64,000 nt of DNA. Origin: Kalmusia sp. IMI 367209. Taxonomy: Eukaryota; Ascomycota; Dothideomycetes; Pleosporales; Didymosphaeriaceae. The notes under the pieces were generated by a model that worked only from the letters and a program-made list of their open reading frames with translations, made no database searches and was not told the origin of the DNA. Of the stretch, positions 22,769-33,723 are shown piece after piece; within the stretch, counting starts at the first letter, position 1, and every line of letters begins with the position of its first letter. The DNA lies in assembly GCA_027946365.1 (NCBI GenBank), contig JAPEUQ010000017.1:186001-250000 (forward strand), in the 5' to 3' direction. A program made the position numbers and the translations under genes.

Positions 22769-23602
22769 CTATATCCAAGCCAGCGGCGCAGGCTGCGGGA
22801 TGCCGAAGCGTGTGCTGAAGAGCGGCTGGATCTCGGCAAGGTAGTCTGCTGCGCAGAAAGTAGCGAGATTGCGCTCGCGGATGACGGCGAGATCGGCTTC
22901 GATCTCTGCGTCGCGGACGACGCCGCCGAATTCTTCGGCTATTTCGTTCAGCTGCTCGAGTTCCTTGCCGAAGGGGTGCGTTTCCTCTTTGATTGCTGAA
23001 TTGAACATGTCAAGGGAGGTGCGGTGCTCGCGAGATGATCGTGTGGAGCTCCGTGAGATGTTCTGGAGGGACCGCTTTTGCGCAAGGCGCTCGTGTGCGC
23101 GCTTACTGTGTGACAAGGCTCGCTCCGGGATCGCCGGGACAGCTGGCTCCTCCTCGACCTGCTCTTTCAGCTGCTGGAGGTTGCCAGATGATGCGGATTT
23201 CCGAATGTTCTTGTTGGCCGCAGCGAAGTATCCTGAGAGGTGGTTCGGTGCTGGCGAGGTTGGGGACGAGCTCACTGACGAGGCATCGGTCAAGGTGTCC
23301 CGCGAAGCGTGCGACGAGGCCCTTGACCGCGTCGAGACGCTGTGATCTGAGTCGTCTGCCGAGTGTGTCGAGGCTGTGGACGACGAGGGAATCTTGATGG
23401 TGGCGATATCCGGGGCGTTGTAGCTGAGCATGTTTGTCGTCGAGACCAGGGCAACAGGAGCGGAGATTTTGGCACGATCGATAGCCAGGCCGGGACTTCT
23501 TACACTCTGGCTGCGGGCTGGTGGCAAGGCCGGTGTGGAGGGGTTTGAGGCATCGTTGGAGGGCCGCTTGATGCGCTTGGTGAAGCTGCGCGCAATAGAC
23601 AT
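22769..23602 (-). CDS. Unknown serine-rich fungal protein, 277 aa
   Basis: Single-exon frame from MSIARSFTKRIKRP. The first 170 residues are Ser/Thr/Pro-rich and probably disordered. The C-terminal 100 residues look folded and conserved in style: DMFNSAIKEETHPFGKELE, EIAEEFGGVVRDAE, then RNLATFCAADYLAEI and PLFSTRFG. I recognise this as an uncharacterised filamentous-ascomycete protein type without assigned function. No signal peptide or membrane segment. The very long upstream gap and pyrimidine-rich leader suggest a long 5' UTR. Confidence 0.75.
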   Translation of the reverse strand: MSIARSFTKRIKRPSNDASNPSTPALPPARSQSVRSPGLAIDRAKISAPVALVSTTNMLSYNAPDIATIKIPSSSTASTHSADDSDHSVSTRSRASSHASRDTLTDASSVSSSPTSPAPNHLSGYFAAANKNIRKSASSGNLQQLKEQVEEEPAVPAIPERALSHSKRAHERLAQKRSLQNISRSSTRSSREHRTSLDMFNSAIKEETHPFGKELEQLNEIAEEFGGVVRDAEIEADLAVIRERNLATFCAADYLAEIQPLFSTRFGIPQPAPLAWI

Positions 23603-25529
23603 AGTGGGGAATTAATCCGGGTGAGATTTACTTTAATCAATCGACGGTAAAGAGGCCAAGTGGACTCGGTATAAGGGCCGGGGATCCTTTTGCGGCAAGT
23701 CAGAAATGGGGTCGCTTGTCCGATAAGGCGCTGTGCGGGGAGGTGGTCGCGGATAAATTGGCGCGGAGCCCAGACCACGAGAGGAAGGCGGACTGTGTTG
23801 GCGTGATGCAGCAAGACACCTGACAAAGTGGCACTGGGAGCTGTTGCAGCGTTGTGTGAAGAGTGTGAGAAGAAGTGATCACAATTGCCTGCTACCTTGG
23901 ACGGGCGCGCGTGCGCTGTTGGTGCAACCCGGTGGATGGATCCGGACTGGACTTGTGATACGGCCTGTTGCAGGTCGCGGCGGGAATGGCGCAGAGCTTG
24001 CCTGACAGACAGTCCGGAGGTCGTGCAGTGCGTCAGAAAAAGGTTGTTGATATTTGATATTTGGTATTGGTGATTTGTTTCTTTTTTGGTCCTCTGGTTA
24101 CTGGCTAGCAGCAAAGCGAAGAACGGGTTGAATGCGCCTGGGGCGTGATGTGGAAGCAAAAGGGTCTGTCAAAGAGCGTGAGGTCCAGCGTCAAAAGGAG
24201 CGAACACCGGGTCGCGATAGGGAGTGTGAAGTCCTGCCGTGGAGGGCACGTAGGCGAAAGGAAGGGAGGGTGAGGAGGGTGGAACTCTGGAGAGAAAGGG
24301 AAGCTGTGCAGGGGCACAGAGTGTTGAAAAACCAGCGCGACGGGCAGGATCCAGGGCCCTCGAGCGAGCTGCTGTGGTAGGCTAAGCCGGCCGCGTCGAG
24401 TTGGCTGCAGAGATTGGCAGGACGGCTCGTGGGCGGGCGCAGGGAATAGCAGCGGCAGCGAACAGACGCCCCCGGTCACTCCGCGCCGTCTCTGGAAACG
24501 CCCAGAGTGAGCTTAGGCTCTCGTTTGTTTAGCATTGTGGCCAATGGGCAGCGCGCGTGGCGACAGGCATGGGCGCCAACGTGTCAGAGGAGCGCAGGGA
24601 GGCCATCGCCTGTTCGCCCGTCTTGCCATCGTGCATGGCGCACTGAGATGATGGTTGTTTCAACACGCCCAAAAGCGCACCACCGCCTCATCACTTAGAC
24701 GACCTTGGCTTTCTACTTGCCGTTCTGTCTGGGTTTTTGCGTCGATAAAGGCACATTGGCGGGCAGACAGACTTCAGTGACGTGAGGATTATTCTCCGGA
24801 CCGCAACGAAACCCACATCGCAAGAAATAAGCTCCGGGCACCGCGAGTGGCCATGCTGTCGATGGCAGTGGAGTGGCGTAGCAGCAGCATGGGCATGCCA
24901 TCCACTTCTTGGGCGCCAAATGGCCAGCCCTCACTCGACCGCGCCGTGCCCGCGCAGACATCGCGGCTGTCGTCGACCCTCTTCTTCAACTTCTCTTTCG
25001 CTCGACTCATAAACAACGGCGCTTCTAGCAGCCTGCTGTTTCCCTCGCTTCGCCGCGCCGCGCCCGTCGTTTCGAAACAGGTTGCAGGCAGGAGAGAAAC
25101 GTTGGGACGCGAGTCGTGATGATCATCACGCTGCTCGGCTGCTGTTGGGCGGACTCGCTTCCAGACCTATCTGTCCACAAGCGCGCGATCTTTCAACAAG
25201 ATCGGGAGACGGGTCGTGGGCGCCATCTGTCCCAACGTTCCGCTTTTCCAAGAACGGTCGCGGTCTTCGCCCGCTAGCGTGGGCTGTCTACCAGAACCTG
25301 GTGTTTCTGTATGCAAGTCTTGCCGAGGCCCCTAAAGAGTGAGATTCATGGTTGGAGGCGTGGTTGGTGGGCAGAGGAATTGCGATGCGCTGTAAGCCCT
25401 TTTGCTGACGAAACAGCGCATTTGCATGCAGAGAGACGTGTGTTAGCGACTGGTTTAGAATCTGCTTGCAAATGACGTTTGACAGCTGGCAGAATCATCA
25501 CACGCAAGAGACCCATCCAAGCTGCGTGA

Positions 25530-25561
<32 letters not shown>

Positions 25562-26114
25562 AAAAAAAGAAAAGCGCTACCGGATACTGTCCAAGGACGC
25601 GGCAGGAATAATTTCCCCAAGTTTTCTATTCATTGTGCGCAATGAAGATCGTGAAAGTTTAGAGTCGCACGTAAGTGGAAAGCGTGTGGAATATATTATC
25701 TGTATCACCCATGACATGCATGTCCTGGTGTGGTCCACGTAATACGACCGTGCGCGGGCGTACGGCGTACCTGCATGCCATACTATTTTGAGAAGCGGTA
25801 CCGTGTCGACCATCTTCTTGAAACCTCTGGTGACGTGACGTTGAATATCTCGCAAGAAAGATGATTTACAGTGCTGCGACGTTGCTACGTAAAGAGACCT
25901 GCGCCGCGTATGTGCACTTCGGTTGATGCGAAGCCGTTAACGAGCATGTAGATGTCTGTCCTGCTGTGCATCGTTGCGTGTGCTGCGACATGAACGAGAA
26001 GTCAAGTACCACAATCAGGGTCTCCCGACGCTCGCGAAACCGATACTGGACTGCAGGGCAAAACTTCTCGAATTGGGTATCGCAATGAAAGAGGCTTCGA
26101 TGTACGACCGTCGT
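23603..26114. other. 2.5 kb gene-poor upstream region
   Basis: The part next to 23602 on the minus strand is CT-rich (about 24105-24479) as in fungal promoters and leaders, so much of this is likely regulatory sequence of the 22769-23602 gene. A GAAA microsatellite lies at 25528-25573. Remaining frames are short and unconvincing. Confidence 0.45.
25528..25573. repeat. GAAA tetranucleotide microsatellite
   Basis: About eight GAAA units followed by an A-rich tail. Confidence 0.95.
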
Positions 26115-27808
26115 CTATTCTTCCATCGACTCCCACCCTTCATGATTCGCCTCACCGTCGTCTTCCACGTCCTCTCCCTCCTCTGAATCTGAATCAGTCT
26201 CAGCTTCGTCCAGCCCCACGAGCCTCTCCTTGCCGTCGCCCTTCATCTGCGGCACCTTGGTGGCAAACGCTGCACGTACGGCTGCATTCGTGCTCGTATC
26301 CCAAATCTGTACTGCGCCTTTGCTGCCTGCCACTGCGAGCCTGAAGCCGACCTCCTGATCAGGAGCAAAGGTTGTGGAGAATACTTTGCCGACGCCAAGG
26401 TCGCGCGAGACTACCATGCTCGGCCCTGAAGCCTGGATGTTCCACAGCTTCACTTGCTTGTCTGTGGAGCCAGTTGCTAAGAAGCCCGGTATCGCCGGGT
26501 TGATGTCGAAGGACGATATTGACTCGTCATGTGCCTGTAGTACCCATACAGGTTTTGACTCGGAGGGATCAGCTGGTGCGTTGCGCGCATCGTGGTAGTG
26601 GATCATGCCGTTCTCGGTCGAAACCTAGCTTTGTTAGCACATGCTTATCTTGATCGTACATTCATCACATACGTAGAAGTAGTTCGGGTCGTGTGGGTTC
26701 CACCGAACCATCTCGACATCACTCTCCACTCCCCACCGCGGTGCCTTTGCGTCGGGTGCTCGCATGTCTGCCGCCACTATTGTTCGATCATAGCTGCCAC
26801 TAAGTAGCACTGTAGACTCTACCGAGTTCCATGCCACCGAGCAGACCTTATCTGTGTGGTACGAATATGATTTGGCGCACTTGGTCGTGTTTAGGTCCCA
26901 AAGCTTGATTGTTTTGTCAGCGGAAGAAGAGGCGAGGAGATTTCGGTGGTGGCGATTCGCGGCGAGACTGAGTACGGAGTCAACGTGGAAGTCGTCGTTG
27001 GACTTCTTGGACTTCTTTTTCTTCTTCTTCCTCAGCTTGTCCGCATTCGCCGCGTCTTCTGAGCCTCGTCCTAGGATAGCGTCCGGATACATGCTGTCAA
27101 CCATGTCCAAATTCCAAATCTCAATATCCGGATCCATTGTCCCAACCGCGACGAAGTTTCCTTTTGCGTCACTTCCTGCGCCAGCCTTGCCAACTGGGAG
27201 ATCAAGCCATTCGACTGCCAGTGGAATGGCCGGGAGCATGATGTCGTGATGTACGTAGATATTATCCGCTTCGTCCTCATAAACGTAGACTTCCAAGTGC
27301 GCAACTTCATCCTCTATCCGTCCTGCCAGGACCAAGTTGTCCGTAGCCAATATCTGAAGCTCTTCCCGTTCTTCGTCTTCCTCCTCAGCGCCGCCTTCCA
27401 TGGTAATGTAGGGATCTTCCTCGTCGTTCTCGTGGAAGACTAGATTCTTCATGTTGCCGAACATAGCCATGGTGTCACCATCGCCATCCTGCTCAACGTC
27501 GTCGTCGTAGTGCTCAAGGTCGTATTCTTTGAGATCGTCGTCGATTTCTCTGAAGAAATATTAGCTCACGACGGAAGATAATGCGGTCTGACACACTCTG
27601 TGTCCTGTGTCTTCGATGCGCCATTACTCGTGCCATTGGACTTGCTCTGCTCCTCCTTTGCTTCCTCGAGATCTTCCTTCGCATCGTCCAGCTGCAGCTT
27701 CGCAAGCTTCGATATGCGGTCGTACTCGTCCTCGTCGAAGACATATTTCGAGGGAAAGGGTGCAGCAAAGCCTCGCGGCACCCAGGTTGTTGCTGTGATC
27801 ATAGACAT
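26115..27808 (-). CDS. PWP1: Periodic tryptophan protein 1, WD40 ribosome-biogenesis factor
   Basis: Pwp1 is a nucleolar WD40 protein needed for 60S ribosome maturation and rDNA transcription. Three exons (introns 27550-27596 and 26625-26672) give 532 aa. The start [19 protein letters not shown] followed by [20 protein letters not shown] is the characteristic N-terminus. An acidic stretch ([18 protein letters not shown]) precedes the propeller; WD signatures include [40 protein letters not shown] and [11 protein letters not shown] Lys-rich nuclear signal ([10 protein letters not shown]) interrupts the repeats and the C-terminus is acidic, as in the family. It is divergent from PRP16 with only 229 bp between starts. 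Met3 could also be the start. Confidence 0.95.
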
Positions 27809-28037
27809 GGCTGGAGGAGGCAGGCATGCAGTGGTAGCATGTGCAAGTGTGCAGGTGCGACGGGCGTGGGGAAAATTCCGTCGCTCAACTTTTTGGCGCG
27901 GGTGGCGGGGCTCTGTGGCTATTGACTGTTGTGTGGCGCGTCTCCTCCGCTCTCTCCCCGAAATTTCTCGAGACGCTCTCACGACGGCTGCGGCATCTCC
28001 GCCTACAAGCAACCCTATAGGACGAAGCTCTTCCACC
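27809..28037. promoter_or_regulatory. Bidirectional promoter of PWP1 and PRP16
   Basis: 229 bp between two divergent housekeeping genes in ribosome biogenesis and splicing; compact sharing suggests joint growth-linked control. The PRP16 frame is open through this region, but its upstream residues do not resemble the family. Confidence 0.55.
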
Positions 28038-30980
28038 ATGAATCGCGGACACAGCCCGAAGCGCCGCAAGCTCGATCACGAAGAATTCTCAGTAGCTCCA
28101 CGCCCCAAATTTCAGAAGAGGCTGCACCGAGACTCCCCTGCGTCCTCGCGATCCCATACTCCTAGGCCTCGTGAAGATGGTGCGCCTCACCAAAAGTCCT
28201 TCGAGGGGCCCGAGGCGATGGTGGACGACTTCGATTCAATGGCCTTGGACCGAGACTGGTATGGTGGAGAAGAGAATGGGCATACCTTTGGAGACGACTC
28301 ACATAACCCCTTTGGTGGCGCTGAGAGCACTTGGCTGGACGCCCAGAGGGAGGCTGCCTTGACCGAGAAGAAGCAGAATAGCCGGGCGAGTGCTAGAGCT
28401 ATGCAGAAGCAGAAGGATGTGGATGCCTGGGAGACGAACCGCATGCTACAGTCTGGTGTTGCTCAGCGAAGGACCTTTGAAGCTGATTTTGACGACGACA
28501 ATGAAAGCACACGCGTTCACATTCTGGTTCATGACCTCAAGCCACCGTTTCTCGATGGAAAGAAGGTTTTTACAAAGCAGCTGGAACCTGTGCCAGCGGT
28601 TCGCGACCCCCAGAGTGACATGGCTGTCTTTAGTCGCCGAGGCAGTCGAGTTGTGAAGGAGAAGCGGCAACAAAAGGAACGGCAAAAACAGGCCCAAGAA
28701 GCGACTAATGTCAAGGGCACAACTCTGGGTAATATCTTGGGCGTTAAAGAGGACGACGGAGATAGCGCTGCGCCTGCACCGGCAGAGGAAGAGAAGCAAG
28801 GAGGCAGCAAGTTCGCTGAGCATCTGAAGACCAACGAGGGTCAAAGTGCGTTCAGCAAAAGCAAAACTTTGAGAGAGCAGCGACAGTACCTTCCAGCGTT
28901 TGCCGTGCGCGAGGAACTTCTCCGCGTGATTCGAGACAACCAGGTCATCATCGTTGTTGGTCAGACTGGCTCCGGAAAAACCACACAGCTGACACAATTT
29001 CTCCATGAAGATGGCTATGCAGAGCATGGCTTGATTGGCTGCACGCAACCGCGACGTGTTGCTGCTATGAGTGTTGCGAAGCGTGTCAGTGAAGAGATGG
29101 AAGTCAAGCTTGGGGGTCTAGTAGGGTATGCCATCCGATTCGAAGACTGTACAAGCAAAGAGACCAAGATCAAATACATGACTGATGGCGTACTACTGCG
29201 AGAGTCGCTCAATGAGCCAGACCTAGATCGATACTCGTGTATTATCATGGATGAAGCTCACGAGCGAGCACTCAACACAGATGTACTCATGGGCCTCATC
29301 AAGAAGGTGCTAGCTCGGAGGAGAGATCTGAAGCTGATCGTCACCTCAGCTACTATGAACTCAGAGCGCTTTTCGCGTTTCTATGGAGGAGCACCGGAGT
29401 TCATTATCCCTGGACGTACGTTTCCTGTCGACATACAGTACTCCCGATCTCCTTGCGAAGACTATGTCGACAGCGCCGTCAAGCAAGTCTTAGCTATCCA
29501 CGTGTCTCAGGGACCTGGTGATATCTTAGTCTTCATGACTGGTCAGGAAGACATTGAAATTACGTGTGAGCTTGTCGCTGAACGGCTGAAGCTTCTCAAT
29601 GATCCACCCAAGCTGAGCATTCTACCCATCTACAGTCAGATGCCTGCAGATTTACAGGCCAAGATATTCGATCGTGCTGCTCCTGGCGTTCGCAAAGTCA
29701 TCGTCGCTACCAATATCGCGGAAACGAGCTTGACTGTCGACGGTATCATGTACGTGGTGGACTCTGGATTCTCCAAGCTGAAAGTGTACAATCCAAAGAT
29801 GGGCATGGATACATTACAGATCACACCAATCTCGCAAGCCAACGCTTCCCAAAGAGCTGGGCGTGCCGGACGCACAGGACCAGGTAAATGCTTCCATCTC
29901 TTTACTGAGAGAGCCTTCCGCGACGAGTTTTACATTCAAACGATCCCCGAAATCCAGCGCACGAACCTCGCCAACACGGTCCTCCTACTCAAGTCACTTG
30001 GCGTCAAAGATCTTTTAGACTTTGACTTCATGGACCCCCCACCCCAAGATACTATCACCACCTCCCTCTTCGACCTCTGGGCCCTCGGCGCCCTGGATAA
30101 CATCGGCGATCTCACGCCGTTAGGCCGCACTATGACCGCTTTTCCCATGGACCCCTTCCTCGCAAAACTCATAATTACCTCCGTTGAATACGAATGCAGC
30201 GAAGAAATGCTTACTATTGTCTCTATGCTCTCCGTTCCTAGTGTCTTCTACCGTCCAAAAGAGCGTCAGGAGGAATCTGATGCGGCACGCGAGAAATTCT
30301 TCGTACCCGAATCAGATCATCTGACCCTCTTGCACGTCTACACTCAGTGGAAAGTAAATGGCTACTCAGACGGATGGTGCATCCGACACTTCCTCCACCC
30401 CAAAGCACTACGCCGCGGAAAAGAGATCCGGGATCAACTCCTTGATATTATGAAGATGCAGAAGATGAACCTTGTTAGCTGCGGTACCGACTGGGACGTC
30501 ATCCGCAAGTGTATCTGCTCAGGGTATTACCATCAAGCCGCAAAGGTCAAGGGCATTGGCGAATACATCAACCTACGAACCAGCGTGACTATCCAGCTTC
30601 ATCCCACCTCCGCGCTCTACGGCCTCGGCTACCTACCTGACTACGTCATTTATCACGAGCTTATCCTGACGAGTAAGGAATACATGTCATGCGTTACCTC
30701 GGTGGACCCGCACTGGCTGGCGGATCTGGGCGCGGTTTTTTATTCTATCAAGGAAAAAGGGTACTCTGCCCGGGACAAACGAGTCACTGAGATTGAGTTC
30801 AACCGTAAAGCTGAGCTGGAAGCCAAAATGGCCGAGGATAAGGCTCGAGAAGAACAACGTATTGCCGAGGAGGAAGCCGGGCCTGTCATCAAGAGACCGG
30901 GCGTAGGTGCAAAGAAGGCGACTGCTAATGGCGTCGTCAAAAAGCCGGTCATTGGAAAGGGGAGACGTAGAGGCTTTTGA
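28038..30980 (+). CDS. PRP16: Spliceosomal DEAH-box ATPase Prp16
   Basis: Prp16 remodels the spliceosome after the first transesterification step. The single exon encodes 980 aa from [17 protein letters not shown]. Prp16-specific N-terminal features are [16 protein letters not shown] and [13 protein letters not shown]. Helicase motifs: Walker [10 protein letters not shown] starting at 308, DEAH at 405-408, SAT at 437-439, and QRAGRAGR at 605-612, followed by the winged-helix, ratchet and OB regions typical of DEAH helicases. The basic C-terminus ends in KGRRRGF. The open frame extends upstream to 27600, but this overlaps PWP1 coding sequence on the other strand and is not family-like, so the ATG at 28038 is chosen. 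Confidence is high. Confidence 0.96.
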   Translation: MNRGHSPKRRKLDHEEFSVAPRPKFQKRLHRDSPASSRSHTPRPREDGAPHQKSFEGPEAMVDDFDSMALDRDWYGGEENGHTFGDDSHNPFGGAESTWLDAQREAALTEKKQNSRASARAMQKQKDVDAWETNRMLQSGVAQRRTFEADFDDDNESTRVHILVHDLKPPFLDGKKVFTKQLEPVPAVRDPQSDMAVFSRRGSRVVKEKRQQKERQKQAQEATNVKGTTLGNILGVKEDDGDSAAPAPAEEEKQGGSKFAEHLKTNEGQSAFSKSKTLREQRQYLPAFAVREELLRVIRDNQVIIVVGQTGSGKTTQLTQFLHEDGYAEHGLIGCTQPRRVAAMSVAKRVSEEMEVKLGGLVGYAIRFEDCTSKETKIKYMTDGVLLRESLNEPDLDRYSCIIMDEAHERALNTDVLMGLIKKVLARRRDLKLIVTSATMNSERFSRFYGGAPEFIIPGRTFPVDIQYSRSPCEDYVDSAVKQVLAIHVSQGPGDILVFMTGQEDIEITCELVAERLKLLNDPPKLSILPIYSQMPADLQAKIFDRAAPGVRKVIVATNIAETSLTVDGIMYVVDSGFSKLKVYNPKMGMDTLQITPISQANASQRAGRAGRTGPGKCFHLFTERAFRDEFYIQTIPEIQRTNLANTVLLLKSLGVKDLLDFDFMDPPPQDTITTSLFDLWALGALDNIGDLTPLGRTMTAFPMDPFLAKLIITSVEYECSEEMLTIVSMLSVPSVFYRPKERQEESDAAREKFFVPESDHLTLLHVYTQWKVNGYSDGWCIRHFLHPKALRRGKEIRDQLLDIMKMQKMNLVSCGTDWDVIRKCICSGYYHQAAKVKGIGEYINLRTSVTIQLHPTSALYGLGYLPDYVIYHELILTSKEYMSCVTSVDPHWLADLGAVFYSIKEKGYSARDKRVTEIEFNRKAELEAKMAEDKAREEQRIAEEEAGPVIKRPGVGAKKATANGVVKKPVIGKGRRRGF

Positions 30981-31507
30981 GATAACCCAACATATATAAT
31001 CCCTTCGCCGACTGTGAGAACTCGTCCGTTTTCTGACAGTCAAATTGCACTAGCAGTGACAATGTGGTGTAACTTATATATTCTCGTACAGCTCCTTGAG
31101 TACTTAAGGAATTGTCTCAATATGCGAATCACCCCAATCCGGATTGCCTGACATTCCACGCCTTACAAGGATGGCGACTTATCATGGCTACCACCATAAT
31201 AGGAGACCATTAACAAAAGACGGTACGCGTATCGTGTCCTTTATTTAAGTTGAACGAGTTTCAGTTGGAGCTTGCGCTAAGCCTCGCTTGATAACTTAAT
31301 TGGCTTAGGGAGTGTAACACCTTTACCATCACCATACACGCCTTTAAATTAAAAAAAAAAAGCAAGAGGGAGCCGCTGCTATTGTTTTTTATTTACTAAA
31401 CTTCAGAACTACGTATAACCAATCCTTCGAAGCTTAGTAATACATATATACGGTAGCTAACATTATAACAAGAGCCGTCGTGCGGCATCTGTGTTTGTCC
31501 CACGGTC
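30981..31507. other. AT-rich spacer downstream of PRP16
   Basis: Increasingly AT-rich, TA-dinucleotide-rich DNA with an A-run at about 31350; it marks the border between housekeeping genes and a decayed repeat-like zone. No gene. Confidence 0.5.
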
Positions 31508-31914
31508 GCATCATATTTCGAAGCCAAGTCATCAAAAATTGGTCGCATGGGCGTGTAAGTGTCTAGTACCTGCAGTCTCTCTCTTTTTTATGTAGTTAAA
31601 TTTATTCTTAACTAGGTCCGGGATCTCTTTAGCCACCTTTGTCTTTTCCATTCGATGTTTTTCCAGGAACTCCGGGATCTCTTTAGCCACCTCCGTCTTG
31701 TCCATTCGATATTCTTTCAGGAATGCTGATTGAGCTTCATATCAGCGATCAGACTAAACATTCGCTTTAATATATTCCCATTACTATAGTCTGAAGGGAA
31801 AAAAGCTTCATCTACTTTTACCCCATGCGAAGTTAGTATGGAAGCTGACTTATCCACAGCATCTCTTGTTACTGGCCCTGCCAGATGCCACAAGGGTGTT
31901 TTAATCATGGCGAC
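31508..31914 (-). pseudogene. Amidase gene fragment (partial copy of the 11.2-12.8 kb amidase)
   Basis: This segment matches positions 11511-11865 of the intact amidase, same orientation, covering the codons from the IKTPLWHLAGP region to past the KEIPDLVENK region. Differences are dominated by C-to-T and G-to-A changes, with small indels that break the frame. A 54-bp tandem duplication (31617-31670 and from 31671) is internal to the copy. No start, triad or C-terminal exon is present, so it cannot encode an enzyme. Confidence 0.93.
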
Positions 31915-31927
31915 GACCACTGTAGAC

Positions 31928-31993
31928 TGAAGAAAATGGAACTTCATCCACTTTCACCCCATGCGAAGTCAGTATGGGAGCCGATTTGTCTAA
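31928..31993 (-). pseudogene. Second, more divergent amidase scrap
   Basis: About 66 bp again encode a DKSAPILTSHGVKVDE-like peptide, matching the amidase around 11751-11808 but with more differences than the adjacent fragment. It begins just where the first fragment's homology ends, suggesting a remnant of another paralogue or a nested rearrangement. Confidence 0.8.
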
Positions 31994-32169
31994 GGGTTAG
32001 ACTTATATCGCTTATAGTCGATAAGTAAGTGCGGGGCTCTAGCGTCTGTTTTGAATAGAGGTTTTCAGCCAATTCGTGAGCAAGGTAGGGGTAATTTGCG
32101 ACCCCTGACTGTTTTCTGCGTCTCCCAGATTTGCTAATTCAGTTGCAAATTGACTGAATTGGGTATAGC

Positions 32170-32930
32170 TCTATGAAACCGCAGCTTCTTAGAGACTTGA
32201 CGAGTTGATAGAAGAGCTTTGTAGAGCTTGTTTTCAAAGACTTCGTAGGTTTGTTTGCTCAATACTTTGTATGCCCTCCATTGGCCAGCCGTACGGCCTT
32301 CACCTGAGCCTGCATTCTTGATGTAAGACGCTGAATAATTTTAATAGTGATATTAGCCCATTCTTCAGTTATGTTCTGCCGTAGGTCCTCGCGATCGCGA
32401 GGCTTCCTTTTATATATGCTTCGCTTTAGGAGTTGCTAAACAGACCGATAGAGTTGAGATCAGGTGAATTGGCAGGGTGAAATTTGCGATATATGCTATG
32501 CCAGCTATATTCTTGATGCGTCAGTCTTGCGTAATGGGTGCCTGTACCATCCTCCATACAAAACATAGATTTGTAGACTGCTCGTACTGCTGCTTATGGG
32601 TGATGATATCGCGTGTTCCAAACGGTAGGTGAAGCTTAGCGGGAAATTCGCGTCAACACTTGCGCCGTTATTCGCAACTAATTGTCGCATGCTTTATAAG
32701 ACGTTTGCATGTCGGCATATCCAGGACTTGTGTATAAGTTGCGGCAGGTCTATAGTGCGACTCAGAGCGTGGGAGACGCGCCGCGCGCCGTTGCGCAGCT
32801 CAAGGCCCAAACGCATCGCGATTTCTTTGTAGCGGAGGCCTTCGGCAGCCTATCTGTGAATTTGCTAGCTCTCTATACGATTTAGGCGTGGATTAGGCAT
32901 CCTAGGGTCCATCTCCAATCAGTCCGGCGT
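32170..32930 (-). mobile_element. Degraded Tc1/mariner-type transposase
   Basis: Read on the minus strand in shifting frames: an N-terminal MDPRMPNPRLNRIES, a helix-turn-helix-like AEGLRYKEIAMRLGLEL, then MEDGTGTHYARLTH and FHPANSPDLNSIG, which correspond to the second Asp and third acidic region of the Tc1 DDE/D transposase core (family pattern EDGA..H and SPDLNPIE). Multiple stops, frameshifts and an apparent deletion between the helix-turn-helix and the core make it inactive. Terminal inverted repeats were not found by eye, so ends are approximate. Confidence 0.8.
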
Positions 32931-33723
32931 ATGGAATATAGGGTAATAGGCGTGTAAAGCGTACGGCGTTGTGGGTGTAGGGCACAGGTGAGATGCCCTG
33001 TGTACGGTAGGCGCTAACCAGACGCTACGGTAGAGACTAGCACCTGCTTGTCGACTATAGCTTCGCCAAAAAAGTTGGCGGCGACGCGGGATGGTGAGGT
33101 AACGCGACAATTGGGCATCATTTCTTGCCATCTCCGCGTGAGGTGCTTACATGAGGTTCGGCGGCAAATTACCATCGCACAACAACGGCATCTTCCAGTA
33201 GGCTGCTGCCACCTGGATGTCCAATTTGTGGGCGTTAATGGACACTACAGCCGTATGTTGAGTATCTCCAGGATGGTCCTAGAGAAATGTATGTTATAAC
33301 GTTTGGTCTAAGATTTCCACACTCTTTCTTCACTGTCTATTCTCCGGGGAGACATTCGAAAAGCAACATACAAAATAGCGAACGTTCATGGGAAACTCCT
33401 TAATCCGAATATGCAAGATTCGTGTAAGGTGCGATGCTCCCAGGTCGTGTCACTTTCGTGGCGTGAAGCGGGATCTCCACTCAAGTGTCTCATTCGGCAG
33501 ACTGCCTCCTTTATCTCGGCCGCCTGCATCAGCCATCTGATGTGGCTAGCGGAGTAGAGCTGTACGGCGGGGTAAAGCAGTAGATAAGGCTCCTATCACT
33601 CACCTTGCTTGCTCTCATTTATGCTTCCTTTGTTTTACTGTGACTTCTCTCTTGCACTGGCGCTGCGCAAGATCCATTTAAGACCGGAAGGCCAATTCTT
33701 TCCTCACGTTACACGTCATCAAT
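32931..33723. other. Repeat-flanking DNA and NLR upstream region
   Basis: The left part may still belong to the transposon; no frame is convincing. The right part (from about 33550) is the presumed promoter and leader of the NLR gene. Confidence 0.4.

Noticed and set aside
27600..28037. In-frame upstream extension of the PRP16 reading frame
   Set aside because: It overlaps the first exon of PWP1 on the opposite strand and has no resemblance to the Prp16 N-terminus, which begins properly at 28038.
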